The notes: a model not told the origin generated them from the letters alone. Numbered from the stretch's first letter, positions 1 through 9,595 are shown. The stretch: 49,773 nucleotides of DNA from Jeotgalibacillus alimentarius (GCF_000829445.1 NZ_JXRQ01000027.1:1-49773), one strand, 5' to 3'. Translations and numbers: made by a program.

Positions 1-30
1 TATTGTATAATCAGTCGTTCTTTTAGACAC
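1..30 (-). CDS. Transposase OrfA, first 10 codons only
   Basis: A GTG start at 28-30 on the minus strand lies 7 bases after an AAGGGGG ribosome site and reads MSKRTTDYTI before the window ends. Short basic starts like this are common for IS3-family OrfA proteins, which carry a helix-turn-helix and are followed by a frameshifted OrfB integrase. Too little is present to confirm the family. Confidence 0.45.
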   Translation of the reverse strand, partial: MSKRTTDYTI

Positions 31-99
31 AAAAATGCCCCCTTCATAGTAGTAGAGAAGTTTTATTATTTCTCTGTCTACTTTGAAGGGAGCATATCA
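1..99 (-). mobile_element. 5' end of an IS3-like insertion sequence (partial, leaving the window)
   Basis: Bases 2-99 are the exact reverse complement of 49676-49773. Identity stops sharply at 99/100 on this side and at 49675/49676 on the other, which defines the element tip. Read on the minus strand the tip begins TGATATGCTCCC, a TG-start end resembling IS3-family (IS150-group) ends. A ribosome site (AAGGGGG) and a GTG codon follow about 60 bp inside. The family assignment is inference from the tip and the first ten codons only. The rest of the element lies outside the window. Confidence 0.7.
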
Positions 100-218
100 C
101 TTTAAGAGATAACAGGAGCTTTCTATTTCAAGGACTAATTCTATAAACCATCTTCAATCTTTCACACTCCGAATGATTCAAGTTTTACGTCCCCGTGAAT
201 CTTTCTAAAAGAAAAAAA

Positions 219-250
219 CTCCTGCCATCTCACTTATGAGATAGCAGGAG
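219..250 (-). terminator. Rho-independent terminator (second in series)
   Basis: Arms CTCCTGCCATCTC (219-231) and GAGATAGCAGGAG (238-250) pair with one mismatch. On the minus strand a run of seven T follows. It is the second terminator met by transcripts leaving the S-layer gene. Confidence 0.75.
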
Positions 251-344
251 CCTTCTATTTCAAGAACAAATTTTTTAAATCACCTTCGGTCTTTCGAACT
301 TCGAATGATTCATGATTTACGTCCCCGTGAATCACACAAGAAAA

Positions 345-378
345 GCTCCTGCCATCTCTCTTAAAAGATAGCAGGAGC
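345..378 (-). terminator. Rho-independent terminator of the S-layer gene
   Basis: Arms GCTCCTGCCATCT and AGATAGCAGGAGC flank a short loop; on the minus strand TTTTC follows. It is the first hairpin downstream of the S-layer stop codon. Confidence 0.75.
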
Positions 379-466
379 CTTCTATAACAAATACTCATCC
401 TTTAAATCACCTTCGTTCTTTCCAAACTCCAGATGATTCAAGTTTTACGTACACGTGAATCGAAAA

Positions 467-3400
467 TTAACGAGTATACGTTAGAGTTACAATTTGTGAA
501 GCAGGCAGTAGATTTTTCTTAGCAGGAGCTGCTAAATCACCAGAACGATAAACTGCTGTTAACAATACTTTCACAGTACCTTGCTCTTTGTCAGCTGCCA
601 AAGCAACTGTTTCAGCACCCGTTAGTGGAGCACCAATTGCTGGAGCAAAAGTTACATCTTTAGTATCTAGCAATGTAGCTTCAAATTCTAAATCTTGATC
701 TGCTGAGTATCCTTGCAAAGTAGACAAGATACGATCATTGATAGCTTGCGCACCAGCTGCGAAGTTTGCAGTAGGTTCACCGTATGAAACTGGTCCTAAT
801 TTGATTACATCACCGTTTTGATCTTTAAGTTCAACAACTGGTTTCACCACTACGCCGTCTTGACCATTCTTAAGCGCAATGACTGTATCTGTTGGACCCG
901 CACCGATTGAGTCTACAATATATTCAGAAACATCGTACAACCCAAGTAGTGAGTCTTTAATAGAGATCGGAGCAGTTGCAGCCCCACCAATTACTTTATT
1001 GGTTTCACTAATGTCGATTGTATTAGTAGTTTTAACAGTAGCTGTATTAGCAACTGATTTACTGTTATACGCACGTACATCAACTGTCTGAGCAACTAAA
1101 AGATTCGCATTTGAAGCATCCCCAGTTTTAGCTTTAACTGTGAAAATTACATCTTCACCATATAGTAAATCTGCTGTTGGAACGAATTCATACGTAGCTT
1201 CTGCATCACCAGTTGTAGTCAGTGTTAATTTATTGTCACCATCAGGAGTTGATGGAGATGCAGTAGTTGCAGTTGCTTCTTTAATAAATGCATCTGCAAT
1301 TTTGTTATTTGGTACCACAGCTTCAAATTCAATTACATCATTTGAAGATAGAGTGACATCATCAGCAGTACCTACAGTTAAATCAGCACCACGGTTAACA
1401 GTCTCTACACCTTGTTCTACCTTACGAATTTTATCTCCGTCTTTATCAACTTCCCAAAGTTCAATTTTAGAAGTTTTGTTAAGTCCAGACGGATTCATGT
1501 CACTACCTTTGAAAAGCTTTTGCGCTGTAACTTCAGTAATATCTTTAACTTTTACTGGAACAGTGATAGTTTTAATCACTTTTGGAGTAGCAGTATTAGT
1601 ATCATAAAGAGCTACTGTTAGATTCACGTTCTCATCAACAGAGATATCGCGGTTTGTAGAAGTAACAGTTACTTCATTAGTTGCTTCATCAAAACCAACA
1701 GTTAATTTCGTATGATCTGCAGTAATTACTACTCTACCACTTTTAGTTGAACCGTCATGAGATGTGAAAGTAACATTTGCTTGTTGACCAATTGTGTCTC
1801 CATTGTCATTAGCATAAGCAGTTGGTGCACTAACTGTGAAATTAGCTACTCCATTTTCTTCGTTAGTAAAATCAGCACCGAATTCAGTAGCATATTGGTC
1901 TAAGAATGTAAGATTCATAGAAGCTGATTGTAGAGCAGGATCAATTACAGTAGCATTCGCCGTATTGGTTTCAGCAACTTGTAAAGCTGATTTATTTGCA
2001 GTGATATCTTTCAGTTCAGCTGCATTGCGTAATTCAACTTCAGCATTATATGAGAATGCACCTTTTTTAACATTTACAGTAGCTTTCCCTGCAGTGCTTG
2101 CTTGATAGATGATACTACCGTCATTTTTGTTAACTTGTAACAAAGTTCCACCAGTAGTCACATTGTATTCAACTACTTCACTGTTTGAAGATGTAACAGC
2201 TTCAGTCAACGGGTCATTGTTTGCATCATAAGCATAAACAGAAAGGAATGTTGGAGCTGCAGTTCCTTGGGTAGGATATAAAACTGTTTTATGTTCATTA
2301 TCTGCTTGAGCAAGTTTAAAGTCTACAGTGTTTTCAAATTGATCCGCAGCAGTATTGATACTGAAGCCAGCTGTGTTTTTAGCATCTTGTGCAACTGCAC
2401 TTATTGTCGTACTTCCAGTTTCTAATACTGTACCATCAGTTAAAGTATAACGAATGTTTACCTTAGCTGTTCCAGTTCCTTTAATGTCACCTTTTGTTAC
2501 AGTATTTGTAGCATCGACTACATTAGTGTTATCAGTTTCAATATCCTTAGATGCTATTTGGCTTTCTGGGACTTCTTTACCGTTCACATCATAAACTTTC
2601 ACAAAATCAAAGATATTTTCATCAGCTTGATTAGCATAGATAGTGAAAGCAGTTTTTTCTAATTTAATTCCTTTTTCAACTTCTACAGCGTATAAGAAGT
2701 TAGCAGAAGATTTTTCATATCCTTCTTTTTCAAAATCAACTGTATAAGTAGTTCCATTAGACAATTCAGAGCTTAAAGTTAAAGTAGCAACTTTACCGTT
2801 AACTGATACGTTTGTAACAGCAAGGTTAGAAACTTTGAAGTCTTCTGCTTTCAGATCTTTATCAGAAACATCAGTGTTAAATGTTACTGCAACAGATTTA
2901 GCGTTAATCGCACTTACAGAAGTAACTGCTACTTCACCAGCAAACACATAAGTATCCTCAACACCATTAATAGATAGAGTCACTTCATCGCCTTCAAGAG
3001 CTTCACGAAGATCATCAAGATCAGTGTGACTGAATGTTACAGTCATACCATCTACTGAATCAATATCTAGGTTTAGTGCTTCAACTACTGCTTCATCAAG
3101 TTCAGTTACAGGTGTATCATTAACCTCTACATCATAGTTTTCAAGAATCCATTCAGTTGTTACGTCTTCAGAAATATCTTCATCAAACTCAACAGTGAAC
3201 ATGTTACCTTCTTCATTGAATTCAACTGAAGTTACGCCAGGATACTCTCCATCGACAATTTCACCATAAACTACTTCATATGCCTGAACTAGGAAAGAAG
3301 CAAGGTGTCCACGTGAAGTGTAATCAAGAGGGCGGAAGTTAGATACCGTTGTAACTTCATGGTTAGCAAGAATTTGAATATCATCCTGGTACTGAGTGAA

Positions 3401-3967
3401 AGCTGAGTCAAGATCTTCTACTACCACTTCATTATCAGTTTCAACCTCATCAAGATTGAAAGCATTAACGATAACCTGAGCCATCTGCTGACGAGTAATG
3501 TTATCAAGAGGCATTAGGTTGTTGTTGCTACCTTGGAAAATCCCAGCTTCTTTAACAATTAGAGAATAATTATATAGCTCAGAGTCAACAGAATCGGATG
3601 GAACATCATTGAACGCTTCAGTAGCTGCAAGCGCTTCTTCGTTTGCTTCGAAATATTCAGCAACTGTTTCAAAACCTGCAGCTGCAACTACGTATTTACC
3701 TAGCGCTTTAACAACATTAGAACGAGTTAGGTCTTGAAGAGGCTTGAAAGTGCCATCCGGATAACCACCCATGAGGCCGGCTATTTCTGCCTTATAAATA
3801 TTTTCAAAGTGAGAATTTGTAGCTGGGACGTCAGTATATCCTGACTCCTGTGCTGCTTCGTTCTGTGTTGTTTCGGCACCTGCGACTGGAGCAACAGCTG
3901 AAGCAACTAGTGCAGTTGTAACTGTACCCGCAAGAAACTTGCGGTAAGACTTTGGTTGGTAAGCCAT
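467..3967 (-). CDS. Main S-layer protein with three SLH domains
   Basis: A 1166-residue secreted structural protein expected to form the crystalline surface layer. Residues 1-31 are a signal peptide ending in VAGA. Three SLH domains follow (about 43-95, 118-175 and 185-238) with typical GYPDGTFKP and ITRQQMA-like motifs. SLH domains bind pyruvylated secondary cell-wall polymer. The remaining ~900 residues are Thr/Val/Asp-rich beta-sandwich (Ig/Big-like) sequence with few charged clusters and no cysteine seen. I chose the ATG at 3967 because AAGGAGG lies 11 bases upstream; an in-frame start 13 codons earlier lacks a ribosome site. A consensus promoter about 100 bp upstream and serial terminators downstream fit very high expression. 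secA2 and slaP are close by and probably export it. Confidence 0.93.
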   Translation of the reverse strand: MAYQPKSYRKFLAGTVTTALVASAVAPVAGAETTQNEAAQESGYTDVPATNSHFENIYKAEIAGLMGGYPDGTFKPLQDLTRSNVVKALGKYVVAAAGFETVAEYFEANEEALAATEAFNDVPSDSVDSELYNYSLIVKEAGIFQGSNNNLMPLDNITRQQMAQVIVNAFNLDEVETDNEVVVEDLDSAFTQYQDDIQILANHEVTTVSNFRPLDYTSRGHLASFLVQAYEVVYGEIVDGEYPGVTSVEFNEEGNMFTVEFDEDISEDVTTEWILENYDVEVNDTPVTELDEAVVEALNLDIDSVDGMTVTFSHTDLDDLREALEGDEVTLSINGVEDTYVFAGEVAVTSVSAINAKSVAVTFNTDVSDKDLKAEDFKVSNLAVTNVSVNGKVATLTLSSELSNGTTYTVDFEKEGYEKSSANFLYAVEVEKGIKLEKTAFTIYANQADENIFDFVKVYDVNGKEVPESQIASKDIETDNTNVVDATNTVTKGDIKGTGTAKVNIRYTLTDGTVLETGSTTISAVAQDAKNTAGFSINTAADQFENTVDFKLAQADNEHKTVLYPTQGTAAPTFLSVYAYDANNDPLTEAVTSSNSEVVEYNVTTGGTLLQVNKNDGSIIYQASTAGKATVNVKKGAFSYNAEVELRNAAELKDITANKSALQVAETNTANATVIDPALQSASMNLTFLDQYATEFGADFTNEENGVANFTVSAPTAYANDNGDTIGQQANVTFTSHDGSTKSGRVVITADHTKLTVGFDEATNEVTVTSTNRDISVDENVNLTVALYDTNTATPKVIKTITVPVKVKDITEVTAQKLFKGSDMNPSGLNKTSKIELWEVDKDGDKIRKVEQGVETVNRGADLTVGTADDVTLSSNDVIEFEAVVPNNKIADAFIKEATATTASPSTPDGDNKLTLTTTGDAEATYEFVPTADLLYGEDVIFTVKAKTGDASNANLLVAQTVDVRAYNSKSVANTATVKTTNTIDISETNKVIGGAATAPISIKDSLLGLYDVSEYIVDSIGAGPTDTVIALKNGQDGVVVKPVVELKDQNGDVIKLGPVSYGEPTANFAAGAQAINDRILSTLQGYSADQDLEFEATLLDTKDVTFAPAIGAPLTGAETVALAADKEQGTVKVLLTAVYRSGDLAAPAKKNLLPASQIVTLTYTR

Positions 3968-4073
3968 GTAAAAATTTCCTCCTTGTGATTGCATTATTAT
4001 AATCAAGCTGTTGAAAGGGAATATGTAATTATGAAAAAAGACCCATTTAACAACTTATGAACCTACACCCATC

Positions 4074-4102
4074 AGTATAGTCATAGGTTACGAGAATGTC
4101 AA
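4074..4102 (-). promoter_or_regulatory. Sigma-A promoter of the S-layer gene
   Basis: TTGACA (4097-4102) and TATACT (4074-4079) are separated by 17 bp on the minus strand. The implied start near 4067 leaves a leader of about 100 nt before the ATG, common for S-layer mRNAs. The rest of 4007-4415 is AT-rich and shows no gene. Confidence 0.8.
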
Positions 4103-4415
4103 ACCTTTTACAATTTGGAAATTAACATCATTTATTTCCATTTAGGATAGGTTTACCCATTTCAATAACCATCTTTTATTCTACAAGATGACAGAAATAT
4201 TTCAATCATTTTCTGAAAAATAAAAGAAAAAACTCATTAGAATAAGTTTCTATACTTCTTTAATGGTTTTCTCTAGTGTTCTTTTCTTTTTTCGTCATCT
4301 TTTCGTAAAACTTTAGCACAAAAAGAAAAAAACTAGTTCCATACCCTTTATATGGTTCGATTACTGTACTTTTATCCTTTTGATGATAATATTCGTTATA
4401 TTCTTATAACAAAAG

Positions 4416-4456
4416 AAAAAGAGACTGACGTCCTATGTAGATGTCAGTCTCTTTTT
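4416..4456 (-). terminator. Terminator after the SLH transglycosylase gene
   Basis: Perfect 14-bp arms AAAAAGAGACTGAC and GTCAGTCTCTTTTT surround a 13-base loop; T-rich on both strands, so it could act in both directions. Confidence 0.85.
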
Positions 4457-4472
4457 CTTTTAATCGCTTACA

Positions 4473-5900
4473 TTATTCAAACTTTTCCTCCATGAGTCTA
4501 ATGGACCGCTCAAAGAACAGCGCATACTGTCCGCGGGTAACCGAATTCCATGGATTAAATGCTGTATTCTCATCAGCATTTGTAATCCCGTTATGAACGA
4601 TCACTGCAATATCATCATAGATCAGATCATCAGTACCGATATCCTTAATCTTCAAATCTTCTTCTGGCACTTCATATACTGCTTCAAATGAACGGTTCAG
4701 CATACTGGCCATCTGTGAGCGGTTCAGTGGTGCCTGTGCGTTCATCTGACCGCCTCTGCCCATGATGCCGTGATACTCCATAATCGCAAGGTCTTGGTAT
4801 CCTGGCGTCTCAGGTGTCAGGTCAGGTGAAGTCACTTCATAGTCTTCAGGCATTTCAAGGTCAAGCGCTCTGACGATCAATGCTGCTGCGTGTCTTCTCT
4901 GAAGAACGTTGAACGGTTTGTATGTGCCGTCCTCATAGCCGTTAATGACATCTCTTTGCTGTAGATAAGCTACAGCTGTTTCAAATTCTCCCGGTGATAA
5001 GTCACTGAAGATCGTCAGGTCATTACCATACTGCAGGTTGGAACTGGCAATGTATCCTTCACCAAAGTTTCCTTTAACTTTATAGAAGACATAGTGGTTG
5101 GCTTCTCCTGCTGCTTCAAACGGTCCTGCTGTGATTTCAAGTGGTGTGTAATGGTTAAGAGATGCAATAACCTCTCCCCCAACTTCACTTCTCACGTTTG
5201 AAGTATCGAAACCTTCATGTTCATGAAAGGTGTAGACACTGCTGCCGTTTGCTGCAAGCTGCATAGACGGCGTTTCAGTCGGCCATGTGTAGTCGCGATC
5301 CGGGAAGGACATAATCAGGCGGTCTTCTTCCGTGTCACCAAAGTTGATTTCAAGTTCCGGTGTTTCACCGACTGGAATCACACTATTGTTGCGGATATAG
5401 TCATATACATCCTCCTGATAAGCATCATCATTTGTATTCGGATCATTAATTTGACTCAGGCCGTTATAAGCCATTACAGCAAAGTACCATGATTCTAAAT
5501 CCCGCATCTCACCATCATTCACAATCGGAAGGTTCAGTGCTTTTTTACGGAGCAGATGATCAGCTGCCTGTTCGATATGATAGTCCACATCATTCGCTAT
5601 ACGATCCATATCAATGTTATAGCGTTCAATTTCATCCGCTGTGAACGTCAACTGCATCAGCCCGATTCCGCCATCATCAGAAACAACAGGTTGTCCTTCT
5701 TCATTATAGTGATTGAATCCGCCGTTTTCTTTATAGGCGATTGCTTTTAACACTTCAGGCGGTATCCCCTTCTCAATTCCTGTCTCAGTGAGCATTTTCT
5801 TAAATGCCTGTGTGTCGTTCTCTTCTGCTGATGCACTGTTCACACTGACTAATGAAAGTGCAAGTGCAGCAGCCGTAATGCCAGTCCATTTCTTTTTCAT
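4473..5900 (-). CDS. SLH-anchored lytic transglycosylase-like cell-wall enzyme
   Basis: A 475-residue exported protein. Residues 1-25 form a signal peptide ending ASA. Residues about 30-165 resemble a soluble lytic transglycosylase (lysozyme fold): the KENGG motif supplies a candidate catalytic Glu58 and GGIGLMQ follows, as in SLT domains. A short linker and a possible SH3-like segment lead to three C-terminal SLH domains (about 300-475) that would hold the enzyme on the wall polymer. The likely job is to trim peptidoglycan under the S-layer. The ribosome site AGGGGA is 5 bases from ATG. It lies between the S-layer gene and secA2 and has its own terminator. The SLT assignment is from motif reading; a related muramidase fold is possible. 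Confidence 0.85.
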   Translation of the reverse strand: MKKKWTGITAAALALSLVSVNSASAEENDTQAFKKMLTETGIEKGIPPEVLKAIAYKENGGFNHYNEEGQPVVSDDGGIGLMQLTFTADEIERYNIDMDRIANDVDYHIEQAADHLLRKKALNLPIVNDGEMRDLESWYFAVMAYNGLSQINDPNTNDDAYQEDVYDYIRNNSVIPVGETPELEINFGDTEEDRLIMSFPDRDYTWPTETPSMQLAANGSSVYTFHEHEGFDTSNVRSEVGGEVIASLNHYTPLEITAGPFEAAGEANHYVFYKVKGNFGEGYIASSNLQYGNDLTIFSDLSPGEFETAVAYLQQRDVINGYEDGTYKPFNVLQRRHAAALIVRALDLEMPEDYEVTSPDLTPETPGYQDLAIMEYHGIMGRGGQMNAQAPLNRSQMASMLNRSFEAVYEVPEEDLKIKDIGTDDLIYDDIAVIVHNGITNADENTAFNPWNSVTRGQYALFFERSIRLMEEKFE

Positions 5901-5961
5901 GAAAATCCCCTATTAAATAATTTCGTAAACACGATTTGCTGTATCTGCACAGCTAAGTGAT

Positions 5962-6083
5962 TGGAGCGTAAGGGGGTCCGACTCCAGCGCGAGCAGTCGG
6001 ATAGGCGAAACCCCCATAGGCGCCCTGCGCCGAGGAGGCTCACCGTCAACCGCGCGGAAAGCGGTCCCCCTGAAGCGGAAATC
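5962..6083 (+). repeat. GC-rich interspersed repeat R1, copy a
   Basis: Shares blocks GACTCCAGC, GAGGAGGCTCACCG and GCGGAAAGCG with the five other copies in this window (same orientation as copy c at 21691). It is far more GC-rich than its AT-rich surroundings and fills the gap between divergent genes (5901-6242). Open frames inside it are spurious. Confidence 0.8.
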
Positions 6084-6197
6084 ACCAGCCCGCTTCTACA
6101 GACTCTATCATTATCCTACACTACTAACCTTAACACACTTACCATCTATATCCAGTTGAAATGCTGAGAAATTAATGTAACTGACTACAGTACATGC

Positions 6198-6203
6198 TAT
6201 ACT
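6198..6203 (+). promoter_or_regulatory. Extended -10 element of secA2
   Basis: TGCTATACT, an extended -10, lies about 40 bases before the secA2 start. No good -35 is visible 16-18 bp upstream, which an extended -10 can tolerate. Confidence 0.5.
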
Positions 6204-6242
6204 GATAGCTGATGCAGTTTACAAGATTAAGGAGAGAACACC

Positions 6243-8621
6243 ATGATTTCTTTCATACAAAAACTTAAAAGCTCCGGCGATGACCGGCAGCTAAAAAAAT
6301 ATAGAAAACTGGCAGAGCAGATCAATGCTCTTGAAAGCCGTTATGAAGCGTACAGTGACCAGGAATTGAGAGAACAGACCACCATTTTTAAAGAACGAGT
6401 CGCTCAGGGTGAGGCATTATCTTCACTGCGTAATGAAGCATTCGCAGTTGTACGTGAAGCGTCTAAGCGTGTGCTTGGCATGCGCCACTTTGACGTTCAG
6501 ATGATTGGCGGTATCGCGCTTTCTGATAACAATATTGCAGAGATGCCAACCGGTGAAGGGAAAACGCTTGTTGCGTCCCTGCCGAGTTATCTGCACGCAC
6601 TTGAAGGAAAAGGCGTTCACGTCATTACAGTGAATGAGTACCTGGCACGGCGTGACCGTGACTTAATCGGTCAGGTGCATGAGTTCCTTGGGCTGGATGT
6701 CAGCCTGAATATCCCCGGGCTTGAGCCTGACCGTAAGAGAATGGCTTATGCTGCTGATATTACATATGGAATCGGAAGCGAATTTGGTTTTGATTACCTG
6801 CGTGACAATATGGTCTATGAGACCGGGCAGCGCGTTCAGCGTCCCCTTCACTATGCCATCATTGATGAAGCTGACAGCGTATTAATTGATGAAGCGAAGA
6901 CGCCGCTGATTATTGCCGGTAAAGATGGAATCAGTACTGACCTCAGTTATCTGTGCGCTCGGATCGTTAAGAATTTTGAAGAAGGCCGCGAGTTCCATTA
7001 TGACCTGGAGACAAAAACGACGAACCTGACAGAAGACGGGATTTCAAGTATTGAGCGCGGATTTGATATTGATAACCTGTATGAGCTTGAGCATCAGACG
7101 CTTTACCATTATGTGATTCAGGCATTGCGTGCACGCGTGATGTTCCAGCGTGACGTGGATTATATCGTGAAGGAAGGTAAAATCCTTCTGATTGATATGT
7201 TCACAGGCCGCCCGATGGAAGGCCGTACACTCAGTAATGGTCTTCATCAGGCGATTGAAGCCAAAGAAGGTCTTGAAGTGACAGAAGAAAATAAAACGCA
7301 GGCCTCAATCACGATTCAGAACTACTTCCGACGTTACGAAAAGCTGTCAGGGATGACAGGGACTGCGAAAACGGAGCAGAAAGAGCTGCGTGATATATAC
7401 AACCTTGGTGTTGTACAGGTGCCAACAAATAAGCCGATTGCACGTGAGGATTTACCTGACCGCATTTATGAAACAGTTGAGCAGAAGTATCAGGCCGCAG
7501 CTGACCGTGCCGAAGAACTGCATGATGCAGGACGTCCGGTTCTGATCGGTACGACTTCTATTATTCAGTCAGAGCTTGTCTCTAAAGAACTGAAGAAGCG
7601 CGGTCTTGCTCATGAACTGCTGAATGCGAAGAGTCTTGAGCAGGAAGTACGCCTCATCTCACTTGCAGGTCAGAAAGGTTCCATTACGGTTGCGACGAAT
7701 ATGGCTGGACGCGGAACGGATATTGTCCTTGGTGAAGGTGTCCGTGAGCTTGGCGGTCTATATGTGATTGGAACAGAGCGTCACGAAGCACGACGGATTG
7801 ATAATCAGTTAAAGGGGCGTTCAGGCCGTCAGGGAGACCCTGGTACATCTGAATTCTTTATCTCACTTGATGATGAAATGTATCGCCGCTTTGCACCGGA
7901 AGAGCTTGAAAAACTGAAGAAAAATATTTCTTCTGATAAAAACGGTGAAGTGAAAAGTAAAAAAGCCAAAGAATTCGTTGACCGCGTGCAGCGGATCTGT
8001 GAAGGCTCCAACTTCTCGATCCGTGAATATAACCTGAAGCTTGATGATGTGCTTGGGGTTCAGCGTGCGACGATTTATGATCTGCGCGATAAGTTGCTTG
8101 AACGTGACGCTGTTCATCCGATTCTGAAGAATATTATTTCATCTCATGCAATGGAGGAAGTCCGCCTGCGCTGCCCTGAGGATGAGCCGGATGAAACGTG
8201 GGACCGCAAACAGATGAAAGACAACCTGAAGCTGATTGTGCCAACAGGTGACTTTTCGTTTATTAACGAAGACACACCACTGAAGAAAATCCAGCAGTCT
8301 GTGAAAGAACAGACTGACGTTTATGTAAATCTTGTAGATGAACACTTACAGGAGGAGTCATTCTCTGAGCAGCTGAGAAAGTTCCTTCTTGGGCGTACGG
8401 ATCATTACTGGCTGCGCCATATTGATGCAATGGACCGCCTGAAGGAAGGCGTTGGTCTGAGAAGCTATTCTCAGGAAGATCCGATGAGACAGTATCAGCG
8501 TGAAGGGCTTGAACTGTTCTCTATGATGTATTATCAGCTTGAGCAGGATGTAAGCAGACAGACTGCACAGCTGATTCATAAGATCGAGACAACGAAGAAG
8601 AACGGAGTGAACGTTAAATGA
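6243..8621 (+). CDS. secA2: Accessory preprotein translocase ATPase SecA2
   Basis: A 792-residue SecA-family motor that drives selected proteins through SecYEG. Walker A is MPTGEGKT (101-108) and Walker B/DEAD is IDEAD (207-211); the SMRLP and helicase-like second nucleotide-binding domain follow (ATNMAGRGTDIVLG). It ends without the Cys-rich zinc tail that housekeeping SecA uses for SecB or lipid contact, and is shorter than typical SecA1, both hallmarks of SecA2. The next gene, slaP, overlaps its stop codon (ATGA), a pairing known from Bacillus anthracis, where SecA2 and SlaP export S-layer proteins. AAGGAGAG precedes the ATG by 6 bases. Confidence 0.93.
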   Translation: MISFIQKLKSSGDDRQLKKYRKLAEQINALESRYEAYSDQELREQTTIFKERVAQGEALSSLRNEAFAVVREASKRVLGMRHFDVQMIGGIALSDNNIAEMPTGEGKTLVASLPSYLHALEGKGVHVITVNEYLARRDRDLIGQVHEFLGLDVSLNIPGLEPDRKRMAYAADITYGIGSEFGFDYLRDNMVYETGQRVQRPLHYAIIDEADSVLIDEAKTPLIIAGKDGISTDLSYLCARIVKNFEEGREFHYDLETKTTNLTEDGISSIERGFDIDNLYELEHQTLYHYVIQALRARVMFQRDVDYIVKEGKILLIDMFTGRPMEGRTLSNGLHQAIEAKEGLEVTEENKTQASITIQNYFRRYEKLSGMTGTAKTEQKELRDIYNLGVVQVPTNKPIAREDLPDRIYETVEQKYQAAADRAEELHDAGRPVLIGTTSIIQSELVSKELKKRGLAHELLNAKSLEQEVRLISLAGQKGSITVATNMAGRGTDIVLGEGVRELGGLYVIGTERHEARRIDNQLKGRSGRQGDPGTSEFFISLDDEMYRRFAPEELEKLKKNISSDKNGEVKSKKAKEFVDRVQRICEGSNFSIREYNLKLDDVLGVQRATIYDLRDKLLERDAVHPILKNIISSHAMEEVRLRCPEDEPDETWDRKQMKDNLKLIVPTGDFSFINEDTPLKKIQQSVKEQTDVYVNLVDEHLQEESFSEQLRKFLLGRTDHYWLRHIDAMDRLKEGVGLRSYSQEDPMRQYQREGLELFSMMYYQLEQDVSRQTAQLIHKIETTKKNGVNVK

Positions 8622-9517
8622 GCTGGCTAAAGAAATTTACACGTAATAAAAAAAGAGAAGGAAAAGATCATGCTGTTTCTTCTGATGAAATCGTGGAAAA
8701 TGCAGAAGCTGCGGGTGAAGAGGAAGTCACAACTGGCCTCTCCCTGCACCCTGGTTCAAGAGTGAATGATGAAGAAAAATATTATTATCAGTTTCTGAAT
8801 AAAGAATTGACACCGCTTAAGCGTAACCAGCTGTCACTGGCAGGTATAAACCTTGAGCAGGATGAAAAAAGCGGCGCTGTTGCGGTAACGGCATTTATGA
8901 GATCGAGCCTGAAGAAGCCTGTAACACTTGGTAAAACATTTTTACTGTTGCTAAGTCCTGAAGGCGAACGGCTTGCGCGTAAGGAATTCGACCTCGCAGA
9001 GCTTGGTGAGCTTCCTCCTGAAAGCAGCCGCCCGTGGCAGTTTATGTTCGAAGCTGGAACAGTGGAGAAAAAAGACATGCCTTCAGAGGACTGGCAGCTT
9101 GCTTTTGAGCTGAAGCCAAAAGAGGTGCCGCACAGACTAGAGCTTGATGAGAAGTGGGAACTGTCCCTTGCAGTTGAGGAGCAGGAAAAGCTTGCTTCAT
9201 TTGTGAAGCAGACAGAACCGCCTAAGCCAGGCGAAGTGAACTTCCTAGGCCTGCAGCAGTCACGTAAGGAAGACGGCAGTCTTCATGTCACGCTGCTGAT
9301 CCGTAACGGCAGCCAGAAGAATATTCAGCTTGAGCAGCTGCCGCTTGTGATTGAAGATGCACAGGGTGATGTCGTGGCACAGGGCGGATTCAAGCTTGGA
9401 CCGTTATCTGTATCAGCGAACACGAGTAAGCCGTGGACATTTATTTTCCCTGCGGAGATGGTGAAGAAGACGGATGCTGACTTCAGCAGATGGAAGGCTT
9501 ATCCGCCGAAGCAGTAA
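8618..9517 (+). CDS. slaP: Accessory Sec system S-layer assembly protein SlaP
   Basis: A 299-residue protein with a lysine-rich start and no signal peptide. It contains two copies of the SLAP-type repeat: about 48-165 and 190-296, each with a NxxxLxPLxxNQxxL- or GxVNFLGLQQ-like entry strand and an aromatic exit (RPWQFMF, KPWTFIF). Members of this family act with SecA2 in exporting S-layer proteins. The start overlaps the secA2 stop by 4 bases, implying translational coupling. A strong terminator follows directly. Confidence 0.88.
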   Translation: MSWLKKFTRNKKREGKDHAVSSDEIVENAEAAGEEEVTTGLSLHPGSRVNDEEKYYYQFLNKELTPLKRNQLSLAGINLEQDEKSGAVAVTAFMRSSLKKPVTLGKTFLLLLSPEGERLARKEFDLAELGELPPESSRPWQFMFEAGTVEKKDMPSEDWQLAFELKPKEVPHRLELDEKWELSLAVEEQEKLASFVKQTEPPKPGEVNFLGLQQSRKEDGSLHVTLLIRNGSQKNIQLEQLPLVIEDAQGDVVAQGGFKLGPLSVSANTSKPWTFIFPAEMVKKTDADFSRWKAYPPKQ

Positions 9518-9524
9518 GATTAGA

Positions 9525-9557
9525 AGCACAGTTCGGGATATCCGGACTGTGCTTTTT
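9525..9557 (+). terminator. Terminator of secA2-slaP
   Basis: AGCACAGT/ACTGTGCT arms extended by TCGG/CCGG, followed by six T. Confidence 0.88.
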
Positions 9558-9564
9558 TCGCATC

Positions 9565-9595
9565 AAAAAAGCACCCCGCCATTAGACGAAGTGCT
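9565..9595 (-). terminator. Weak terminator of the polymer operon
   Basis: On the minus strand AGCAC and GTGCT arms are followed by TTTTTT. The stem is only 5 bp with a 15-base loop, so it is weaker than its neighbours. Confidence 0.45.

Larger units (their letters stand above)
100..461 (-). repeat. Three tandem ~130-bp units carrying terminator hairpins, downstream of the S-layer gene
   Basis: Three direct repeats with a period of 128-132 bp are aligned by the shared element GTGAATC at about 195-201, 327-333 and 455-461. Each unit holds a small inverted repeat (GATTCA ... TGAATC) and, in units 1 and 2, a strong hairpin with 12-13 bp arms. The unit nearest the window edge has lost half of its hairpin to the IS. 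The whole 366-base stretch has no gene; it lies directly downstream of the S-layer stop codon and presumably terminates or stabilises that abundant transcript. Confidence 0.8.

Noticed and set aside
1140-1607. Plus-strand frame of 155 codons opposite the S-layer gene
   Set aside because: It is a shadow of the Thr/Val-rich S-layer coding frame, with no ribosome site or plausible composition.
5897-6167. Open frames on both strands in the secA2 upstream gap, and similar ones at 29214-29460 and 49516-49731
   Set aside because: They are produced by the GC-rich repeat R1 and recur wherever the repeat occurs.
8139-8579. Minus-strand frames within secA2
   Set aside because: Shadows of a conserved coding sequence; Cys/His/Phe-rich products without start signals.
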